DNA from: Candidatus Zambryskiibacteriota bacterium
Lineage (GTDB): Bacteria; Patescibacteriota; Minisyncoccia; Phycocordibacterales; Zambryskibacteraceae
Assembly (NCBI GenBank): GCA_016177225.1
Contig: JACOVQ010000009.1
Coordinates: 1 to 54,854, forward strand
Direction of reading: 5' to 3'
DNA: 54,854 nt
In this document: positions 47,596 through 54,854 of the stretch, in pieces
How positions within the stretch are numbered: position 1 is the first letter of the stretch
Layout of the letters: each line of letters opens with the position of its first letter
Made by a program: the position numbers and the translations under genes
Notes under the pieces: model-generated
The model's input: only the letters and a program-made list of their open reading frames with translations
The model's database searches: none
What the model was told of the DNA's origin: nothing

Positions 47596-49605
47596 ATGAT
47601 TAAATCTAGAATTGCAAAGATCGCTGGACTCGCAGTAGGCGCGACCGTTGCCCTTGGTGCTTTTGTACCTATGGCTGGCGCTGTGACTGTTGCTGAACTT
47701 CAGGCCCAGATCAATGCGCTTATGGCACAGCTCGCTGCTCTTCAGGGTACGACTGTTACCACAAGCACTGCCATCAATTCCAACTTGACAGTTGGCTCAA
47801 CCGGCGCAGAAGTGACTACTCTTCAGAGTGCACTTGTTACTCAGGGCCACCTCGTCATGCCGGCTGGCGTATCCATGGGTTATTTCGGCTCCCTTACGAG
47901 AGCTGCGGTAGCTAAATGGCAAGCAGCTAACGGTGTTGCACCGGCGGTTGGTTACTTCGGCCCTCTATCGAGAGCGAAGTTTAATGCTTCCACTGGTGTA
48001 ACTGGTACCACTGGTACCACTGGTACCACTGGTACGACTGGTGTTACAGGCACAACGGGTATTACCACTCCCGGTGTTGAAGGCACTATCACCGTTACTC
48101 TTAACCCGTCTCCGGCTAACGGAACGAAGTTATATGAAGGTGATGTAAAGAAAGCTGTCCTAGGCATCAAGCTTGAGGCCAAGATTTCCGACATCAAGGT
48201 TGAGAGAGTCAAACTCGATCTCGATGAAACAGGAAACACCGCCACTGCAGACTCCGCTTTCTACAACAAAGCCGTACAAAAGATCTACATTATGGACGGC
48301 TCGACCATTCTGGCTTCGTCAGATCTCAACAGTTCGACTGTAGTTGAAGAAAGTAATGAAATCTCAATCACACTCTCAGGTATGAGTTTCGTTGTTCCTA
48401 AAGACACAACAAAGATTCTTACCGTAGCCGTTGATGCGAGGTCTAGTTGGGATTCGACATACAATACTGACAGTTGGACTATTACTATTCCGGCTGATGG
48501 TGTCCGAGGTGTAGACGGTGCCGGTGTCAACCAGTATGGCCCAACCGCCGCTACGGCAGCGCGCAGTTTCACTACTGAAGATGAAATTGCAGATACAGCT
48601 ACTCTAGCAATTTCCCTCAGCTCCAGTTCTCCTAAGACACAGGCGGTAGTATGTACTGCCGGTACTGATGAGGATGAGTGTGATGGGCTAGAAGTAGCTA
48701 AGTTCGACTTCAAGACGACAAAAGATAATGTAACAATTACCGATTTCGTTCTTGATATTCTTCGCAGTAACGATGATACGGCTAACGCTACGGCTACCAC
48801 AGCTTATCTCTACGACGGTTCCACTCTCGTAGGTTCAGCTTCGGGTGTCGGCACATCGGCTACGGCTATGACCGCGACTTTCACTGACATTGACTGGGTT
48901 GTTTCGAAGGACACAACCAAGACACTGTCAATCAGGTTGGACATTGACGATGCCGCCCTGACAAATCAGACCTTCGTTGTTTCTACGGATGCTGGCGACA
49001 CTACCGCGGAAAACTCTAATGGTAATACTGTTACCGCTACCGGTTCCGCCGATGGACAGACCTTTAACATTAGGAATGTCGGTCCTGAAGTAACCTTGGT
49101 GTCTAAGTCGATTACCACGGCTGGTGTTCCGCAAGGCGCTCCTGCCGCAAATCTTACAAGCACCTCTACCTTGACCGCGACATTCAATGTCAAAATCAAG
49201 GCAGTCGGTGGCGACTTGACTATCGGTACCGTTGCTTCCACTAGCGCTCCATTGTTTGGTGAGGATGTTGCCAATGATGGCTTTAACAGCTTCGAGTTAC
49301 TTGAGGACGGTGTGGCAAGCGATACGGATCTAGCCACTTCGACTTCGTTCAGCATCTCTACTACAGACACAACTGCTGCCACAGGTGCAAACGGTCGTGT
49401 TCTAGCTGAGAACAAAGAAACTACGATTGCCGTTACCTATCAGGTTCCTGGCAGGTTAGCAACCGATGTTGCCGCGACTAGAGCAATTTACGCAGTACAG
49501 TTCAAGGGTCTACAATGGTTCAACGCCACAACCGGCACTGTCCAGACTACGACCTTCATGACCAACGAGCTTGACTGGAGAACTGCTGATGTTTCCTTCC
49601 CGTAA
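47596..49605 (+). CDS. Abundant exported surface (S-layer-like) protein with peptidoglycan-binding domain
   Basis: 669 aa. Signal peptide 1-29 (MIKSRIAKIAGLAVG... AGA). Short coiled coil (about 32-52), then a peptidoglycan-binding type 1 domain (about 60-130: STGAEVTTLQSALVTQG, YFGSLTRAAVAKWQ, YFGPLSRAKF). A Gly-Thr-Thr-rich linker from 9-bp tandem repeats. The rest (about 165-669) is Thr/Ser/Asp-rich beta structure with repeated phrases such as VPKDTTKILTVAVDAR and VSKDTTKTLSIRLDID, at least two related domains. Only a few Cys. Own strong promoter, long leader, two hairpins plus terminator: consistent with high expression as the cell's surface coat. Confidence 0.8.
   Translation: MIKSRIAKIAGLAVGATVALGAFVPMAGAVTVAELQAQINALMAQLAALQGTTVTTSTAINSNLTVGSTGAEVTTLQSALVTQGHLVMPAGVSMGYFGSLTRAAVAKWQAANGVAPAVGYFGPLSRAKFNASTGVTGTTGTTGTTGTTGVTGTTGITTPGVEGTITVTLNPSPANGTKLYEGDVKKAVLGIKLEAKISDIKVERVKLDLDETGNTATADSAFYNKAVQKIYIMDGSTILASSDLNSSTVVEESNEISITLSGMSFVVPKDTTKILTVAVDARSSWDSTYNTDSWTITIPADGVRGVDGAGVNQYGPTAATAARSFTTEDEIADTATLAISLSSSSPKTQAVVCTAGTDEDECDGLEVAKFDFKTTKDNVTITDFVLDILRSNDDTANATATTAYLYDGSTLVGSASGVGTSATAMTATFTDIDWVVSKDTTKTLSIRLDIDDAALTNQTFVVSTDAGDTTAENSNGNTVTATGSADGQTFNIRNVGPEVTLVSKSITTAGVPQGAPAANLTSTSTLTATFNVKIKAVGGDLTIGTVASTSAPLFGEDVANDGFNSFELLEDGVASDTDLATSTSFSISTTDTTAATGANGRVLAENKETTIAVTYQVPGRLATDVAATRAIYAVQFKGLQWFNATTGTVQTTTFMTNELDWRTADVSFP
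47997..48039 (+). repeat. 9-bp tandem repeat encoding Gly-Thr-Thr linker
   Basis: ACTGGTACC repeated four to five times with small changes, giving TGTTGTTGT in the protein. In frame, so copy-number changes alter linker length in 3-residue steps. Confidence 0.85.
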
Positions 49606-49617
49606 TTCGTAAGCTAG

Positions 49618-49697
49618 GATCGTGATAACATCACGATCTAGAGGTCTCTGCCCTAGTCAGAGAAACAAGAGACCGCCTTCGGGCGGTTTTTTGTTTT
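49618..49697 (+). terminator. Double hairpin and terminator of the S-layer-like gene
   Basis: GATCGTGAT pairs perfectly with ATCACGATC around AAC (49618-49638), AGAGGTCTCT pairs with AGAGACC further on, and ACCGCC-TTCG-GGCGGT (49672-49687) followed by TTTTTTGTTTT is the terminator proper. Confidence 0.88.
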
Positions 49698-49703
49698 GTC
49701 TGG

Positions 49704-49712
49704 TTATCCACA
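49704..49712 (+). promoter_or_regulatory. DnaA-box consensus in AT-rich intergenic region
   Basis: Exact TTATCCACA, followed by about 90 bp of very AT-rich DNA (49720-49800). A single box is too little to call an origin. Confidence 0.4.
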
Positions 49713-49831
49713 GTTTTGTCGATTAAGAATTAAAGTTGTTTGATTATTATGAGATAATTAGTGTGTTCACAAATAATTAGCAATTAAAAAACTGCCAATC
49801 TAATAAAAAGGCAGGAAATAATTTAGTAAAT

Positions 49832-50515
49832 ATGAATTTAGTTAATAACGACAGGATGACGAAAATAATTTCCGTTGTCCTTGCTGTAGTATTTGGCGTT
49901 TTGGTTGTCTCGCTTGTCGCCGATGCTGTCACGACCATCAGTACCAATGTGGACACTGATGGTAACTTGGTAGTTGACGGCACATCAACACTGACCGGTT
50001 TGACCTCCATGGTCCAAGCGTCCTCAACCAGATTTTCGGTGCACGATACCGCTTACTTCGGCGGTTCGGCTACTACCAGTATTACTTCTGCCGGAGTAAT
50101 AACTCTTACCAATGGCGAGACCATAGCCAATGCCACAGATGGCACTGTGACTATTACTGCCGATGTAGTTAAGCTTGTAGGTACCGCCAGTTCTTCCGCC
50201 ATTCGAGTGGGAGATGAAGATAGCTCTACTCTTATCAATGCCATAGTTTCTGGCTATTGTACCGCTGCTTCCGTGGCCGTAGCAGCTACTTCAACCGGCA
50301 CTCTGCTTTGCAACAGTGCAACAGGTGTTGATTCCGGAGACCGTGTCTTCGTGACAGCGACCAGCTCGCTTGCCGGCCACTTCGCCATTACTGCCGCATC
50401 ATCCAGTGCTGCTGATGTAATCCAGATCCGCGTTTTTAACGAAGCGACAACGACTGCTGATTCTGGCACTGATGACACCGGAGTGAACTCATTCTGGTTC
50501 TGGGCCACCCGCTAA
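49832..50515 (+). CDS. Exported/anchored repetitive surface protein
   Basis: 227 aa. N-terminal hydrophobic segment (about 10-33) acts as signal or anchor. The rest is Thr/Ser/Ala/Val-rich with beta-helix-like phrases (NLVVDGTSTLTGLT, YFGGSATTSITSAGVITLTN, GTVTITADVVKLVG), as in phage tail-fibre or adhesin head repeats. Two Cys (near 148 and 162) could pair. C-terminal VNSFWFWATR. No Shine-Dalgarno. Between two other surface genes; likely a pilin-like or fibre component, not assignable further. Confidence 0.65.
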   Translation: MNLVNNDRMTKIISVVLAVVFGVLVVSLVADAVTTISTNVDTDGNLVVDGTSTLTGLTSMVQASSTRFSVHDTAYFGGSATTSITSAGVITLTNGETIANATDGTVTITADVVKLVGTASSSAIRVGDEDSSTLINAIVSGYCTAASVAVAATSTGTLLCNSATGVDSGDRVFVTATSSLAGHFAITAASSSAADVIQIRVFNEATTTADSGTDDTGVNSFWFWATR

Positions 50516-50543
50516 TGGAGAGCTTATTACTAGCTCATAGCGT

Positions 50544-51395
50544 ATGCTCATGAAAAAATTATTACTTTCAGGCTCGATCGCGGTTCTGCTTCTGCCGGGA
50601 TTGGCTTTTGCCGCTTTCAATGACGTCTCTCTGACTACCGATGCGGACATCTCCGTCAACAGCATTACCCTTGATGTCAGCGGTTCAACCTCCGTTATTG
50701 AATCCATAATAGTCAACAGCACGAACTTCGTCGCTACCTTACAGTCCGGCTCTATTTTCAAGGTCTCTGCCTCTGGCCTTCAAAAACTCGGCTACGATGT
50801 CATATATGCCGGCAATCAATCACCCAGCATTGACTCTATCTGCACGGGTTCGGCATCTACTCTGGAACTGTCTCCTGTAGTAGCTTCAACCACCGTTACC
50901 GTTACTCCATCGAGTACGCTCTGCGCGGCCGCTGCCGTTACTGCCAGCTCCGGCACATCAGGGAGTGGCGGAGGAAGTGTGACAACGGTTATTGCCAGTC
51001 CGGTTGCTGTAGCGGCTACAACAGCTTCAAGAGAAGCTCAAATCAATTCCATCATGCAAGCCATTGCCGCTCTTCAGGCTCAAATACAAACATTGACAGG
51101 TGCTCCGGCAGCCCAAGTTTCTGCTATAAGCGGCAAAATTACCAGCAATCTTTCATCTGGTTCTCGCGGCGCAAGCGTTAAAACTCTTCAACAATTCTTA
51201 AACACTCACGGCCTTACCGTTGCTTCAAGTGGGCCAGGTTCTCCCGGCAATGAGACAGAAACATTTGGCGGTCTGACTAGGCAAGCTGTCCAGAAATTCC
51301 AAGAGAAGTACAATATTGCTGGTCCAGGTATTCCTGGCTACGGTACCGTTGGTCCTAAAACGCGTGCCAAAATTAACGAGCTTTCTGCGCAATAA
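50544..51395 (+). CDS. Exported protein with C-terminal peptidoglycan-binding domain
   Basis: 283 aa. Signal peptide MLMKKLLLSGSIAVLLLPGL ending AFA. N-terminal beta domain (about 25-130) with two Cys, a Ser/Gly/Thr/Val linker, a short coiled coil (REAQINSIMQAIAALQAQIQ), then a peptidoglycan-binding type 1 domain: LSSGSRGASVKTLQQFLNTH, TFGGLTRQAVQKFQEKYNI, TVGPKTRAKINE. The second Met (50550) is an alternative start. Same domain type as the S-layer-like protein, in opposite order. Confidence 0.8.
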   Translation: MLMKKLLLSGSIAVLLLPGLAFAAFNDVSLTTDADISVNSITLDVSGSTSVIESIIVNSTNFVATLQSGSIFKVSASGLQKLGYDVIYAGNQSPSIDSICTGSASTLELSPVVASTTVTVTPSSTLCAAAAVTASSGTSGSGGGSVTTVIASPVAVAATTASREAQINSIMQAIAALQAQIQTLTGAPAAQVSAISGKITSNLSSGSRGASVKTLQQFLNTHGLTVASSGPGSPGNETETFGGLTRQAVQKFQEKYNIAGPGIPGYGTVGPKTRAKINELSAQ

Positions 51396-51410
51396 CTCTA
51401 CCCACAAAAA

Positions 51411-51437
51411 ACACCTGCTCGAGCAGGTGTTTTTTTG
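51411..51437 (+). terminator. Intrinsic terminator
   Basis: ACACCTGCTC (51411-51420) and GAGCAGGTGT (51421-51430) form a perfect palindrome followed by TTTTTTT and preceded by A-run, so it can work in both directions. Confidence 0.88.
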
Positions 51438-51452
51438 TTGTACAATTAACAA

Positions 51453-52562
51453 ATGAGATTTTTCGATAAAACTTTCTTTAAGTTTCTTTTTGGCTTTCTG
51501 GTTTTAATAGCGCTGGGCGTTGGAGTGATGGTTTATGCTAAAGCTGTTTTCGCCGACTCTCTTGTAAATATAAATACAGCGAATCTTACAGAGCTTAAAA
51601 CTCTTAACGGTATAGGAGATGTAAAAGGACAAGCCATTATTGATTACCGCACAAGCCACGGTGCGTTTGCCGCAATTGAGGATATTCAAAATGTTACTGG
51701 CATTGGTCCGGCCACTTTTAATAACATAAAAAATTTCATAACCGTAGGCACTGCTGTTGCGCCGGCAGCAGAAACAAATGCCAGTACCAACGCTTCTGTC
51801 GGCAATACATCCTCAGTTCATTATAGTTCAACTCCCGTAACAAATATAAATAAAAGAGTGGAAGCGTACGTCAGCGCAGGTTCGGATCGAATCAGTACTG
51901 CCGGCAGTCCCATGGAGTTTGCAGCTGAAACTGATTTCGATTACACCAAGTCGAGCATGTTTAACTGGAACTTTGGCGATGGCAGCACGGGAACAGGCGA
52001 TGTTCTTACCCACACCTACGAATATCCCGGAGAGTACACGGTTGTGCTTAACACCTGGCTACCCAAAGGCCAATCCGTTTCCAGAGTAAATGTCAAAATA
52101 ATAGAGCCGGAGATAGTTGTTATTTCGGCGTCGGAAGAAAAGATAGAATTGAAAAATAATTCAAAATCCGAAGTAAATTTATATGGCAGGGCATTGTGGA
52201 GCGGAGGAAGAACCTTTCTTTTTCCCAAAGATACCATCATCAGAGCGGGACAAAATATCACTCTCAGCTCTAGGGTCACGGAACTTAAACCCAACAGCCC
52301 ATTTGATGTTCAAATAGCAGTAGTGGGGGACACTGAACAGCCGAAAATGATGGCAAAAATCGAAGAAGAAAAAACAAAACAAATTGCTAGTATAAAAAAT
52401 CAAATTACTTCTCTACAGCAGCAAATGGCAAGTCTTCTAACTCCAGCCTTAGCGGTTCAACCGCCAAGCGAGGAAGTTGCCGAAATTTCTGAAATTCCGC
52501 CTCAGACAGCCTCGGTAAAAGTCGGGTGGCTTCAACTTATTAAAAAATTCTTTCTAAGATAA
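51453..52562 (+). CDS. ComEA-like helix-hairpin-helix protein with PKD and lamin-tail-like domains
   Basis: 369 aa. Membrane anchor (about 10-33), then a ComEA HhH DNA-binding domain: LVNINTANLTELKTLNGIGD and VTGIGPATFNNIKNFITVG (about 36-98). Ser/Thr/Asn linker. PKD domain about 135-215 (FNWNFGDGSTGTGDVLTHTY). A lamin-tail-like beta domain about 218-300 (ASEEKIELKNNSKSEVNLYG). Coiled coil (about 310-335) and a hydrophobic C-terminus. ComEA binds incoming DNA at the cell surface; here it is fused to surface-adhesion modules. TACAAT ends 6 nt before the ATG. Confidence 0.85.
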   Translation: MRFFDKTFFKFLFGFLVLIALGVGVMVYAKAVFADSLVNINTANLTELKTLNGIGDVKGQAIIDYRTSHGAFAAIEDIQNVTGIGPATFNNIKNFITVGTAVAPAAETNASTNASVGNTSSVHYSSTPVTNINKRVEAYVSAGSDRISTAGSPMEFAAETDFDYTKSSMFNWNFGDGSTGTGDVLTHTYEYPGEYTVVLNTWLPKGQSVSRVNVKIIEPEIVVISASEEKIELKNNSKSEVNLYGRALWSGGRTFLFPKDTIIRAGQNITLSSRVTELKPNSPFDVQIAVVGDTEQPKMMAKIEEEKTKQIASIKNQITSLQQQMASLLTPALAVQPPSEEVAEISEIPPQTASVKVGWLQLIKKFFLR

Positions 52563-52563
52563 T

Positions 52564-53088
52564 ATGCAAACAGCGATATTTGGCGGAGGATGTTTCTGGT
52601 GCACTGAAGCAGTATTTAAATCGCTTGAAGGAGTTTTATCCGTGAAGCCCGGTTATGCCGGCGGCCACGTGGCTCATCCGACATACCTTCAGGTAGCTAC
52701 TGGCAAGACAGGACACGCGGAAGTGATTTATATCGAATACAATCCGGGAAAGATTAATTACCGGGATCTGCTCACAGTATTCTTCGCCTCTCACGACCCG
52801 ACGACTTTAAATAGGCAAGGCAATGATGTCGGCACCCAATACCGTTCAGTAATTTTTTTCACCACGCCGGAGCAGGAGGCGGAGGCGGGCAGGTACATCA
52901 AAGAGATTCCGGGTGCGGTGACAACACTCGAACCATTAAATAAATTTTATGAAGCCGAAAACTATCATCGCGACTACTATATCAACCATAAAGAAGCGCC
53001 GTATTGCCAAATAATTATCAATCCAAAACTGGAGAAAGTGCAAAAACAGTTCGCCAATCTGTTGACTTCCAAATCAAGAGGCATATAA
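52564..53088 (+). CDS. msrA: Peptide methionine-S-sulfoxide reductase MsrA
   Basis: 174 aa. Catalytic GGGCFWCTEAVF (Cys13 region), GYAGGHVAHPTYLQVATGKT, HAEVIYIEYNP, FASHDPTTLNRQGNDVGTQY, and EAENYHRDYY. Repairs oxidised methionine. Starts 1 nt after the ComEA-like gene. No second resolving Cys cluster at the C-terminus; the only late Cys is in APYCQI. Confidence 0.95.
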   Translation: MQTAIFGGGCFWCTEAVFKSLEGVLSVKPGYAGGHVAHPTYLQVATGKTGHAEVIYIEYNPGKINYRDLLTVFFASHDPTTLNRQGNDVGTQYRSVIFFTTPEQEAEAGRYIKEIPGAVTTLEPLNKFYEAENYHRDYYINHKEAPYCQIIINPKLEKVQKQFANLLTSKSRGI

Positions 53089-53165
53089 TGGACCTATCCA
53101 GATGTTAAATATCTTTAGCTTAAGAGAACGGCATAAGCGGCTTTAATGTTGCTTTGTGGGGTTAC

Positions 53166-53192
53166 CCGCCGCTCTCCGAGCGGCGGGGTTTT
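53166..53192 (+). terminator. Intrinsic terminator before the 23S rRNA gene
   Basis: CCGCCGCTC (53166-53174) pairs perfectly with GAGCGGCGG (53178-53186) around TCC, then GGTTTT. Ends the surface/msrA transcription unit. Confidence 0.88.
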
Positions 53193-53207
53193 AATTTCTG
53201 GAGTCCT

Positions 53208-53237
53208 TTGAAAATTTAATTCCACCATACTCATAAT
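53208..53237 (+). promoter_or_regulatory. Putative promoter of the 23S rRNA gene
   Basis: TTGAAA (53208-53213), 18-bp spacer, CATAAT (53232-53237). Lies between the msrA terminator and the 23S 5' end, giving a precursor leader of about 90 nt. Confidence 0.55.
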
Positions 53238-53335
53238 TTAGACGGGGGTCTTTGATGTGTATAGGTGGGCAGGAAAGAAAGAAAAATAATTAAGTGGTTT
53301 TTAAGTTTCCTAATGGGATTAATTTCCTAACGGAA

Positions 53336-54854
<1,519 letters not shown>

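Noticed and set aside
47997-48039. CRISPR-like repeat
   Set aside because: Units are 9 bp, contiguous and coding, with no spacers.
47952-48800. Long minus-strand frames under the S-layer-like gene
   Set aside because: They are Val/Ser/Pro-rich shadows caused by the Thr/Ser-rich coding sequence, without motifs.
49700-49831. Replication origin
   Set aside because: Only one DnaA box and no dnaA, dnaN or rpmH nearby.

Overview
The window looks like part of the genome of a Candidate Phyla Radiation (Patescibacteria) bacterium, most likely a Parcubacteria/Paceibacteria-type lineage. The signs are: very compact gene packing, short or domain-trimmed housekeeping proteins (PolA without a recognisable 3'-5' exonuclease domain, RecO without its C-terminal part, a HolA-like C-terminal domain alone), an rpsF-ssb-rpsR operon without rplI, an alpha2-type GlyRS, several small proteins of a type I associate with CPR genomes, and type IV pilus plus peptidoglycan-binding surface proteins. 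TGA is used as a normal stop codon, so the code is 11 and not the UGA=Gly code of Gracilibacteria/SR1.

Layout. 1-300: edge of an IS30-like insertion sequence and an unexplained structured intergenic region. 0.3-12.4 kb: pilB, a lipoprotein, tsaE-polA-holA-like, GIY-YIG, DoxX, SpoU methyltransferase, mutM-ruvA, rpsT, a Fic protein with a putative operator array, ruvX and several tRNAs. 12.5-17.5 kb: malic enzyme, then an integrated element of about 3.8 kb (13639-17424) in the 3' end of tRNA-Val, carrying an Xre regulator, GMP synthase and a large serine recombinase, built from two pairs of inverted repeats. 17.5-22.8 kb: tRNA-Leu with an RluA-type synthase, rplS, DM13 protein, Mpg, PAP2 phosphatase, and secE-nusG-rplK. 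22.8-28.3 kb: a tightly overlapping four-gene minus-strand operon (ParB/Srx-like protein, two-domain cytidine deaminase, MtrA/DUF4346-like protein fused to a thymidylate-synthase-like domain, pyrimidine-nucleotidase-like HAD) with a divergent HD deoxynucleotidase. I read it as a pyrimidine deoxynucleotide module. 28.3-42.2 kb: a long plus-strand run of argS, ileS (with a histidine-phosphatase domain inserted in the synthetase), recO, a surface protein, glyS, an M16 peptidase, an AI-2E family permease, metG, tatD, rpsF-ssb-rpsR. 42.2-46.8 kb: efp, a four-helix-bundle protein, recA and ftsK. 46.9-53.1 kb: an HTH protein and a surface-protein locus (S-layer-like protein, two further exported proteins, ComEA/PKD protein) with msrA. 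53.3 kb to the end: the 5' part of a 23S rRNA gene with its own promoter, no 16S gene directly upstream, and an extra hairpin at the helix-45 position.

Gene expression. A recurring arrangement is a -10 hexamer ending exactly 6 nt before the start codon (at least 11 genes), which predicts leaderless mRNAs. Shine-Dalgarno sequences are rare. Most convergent gene pairs overlap at their 3' ends.

Best candidates for something new: the MtrA/ThyA-like operon, the recombinase whose C-terminal tail could be exchanged by inversion and whose current tail is encoded antisense in tRNA-Val, the IleRS with an embedded histidine phosphatase, and the systematic leaderless-gene architecture.
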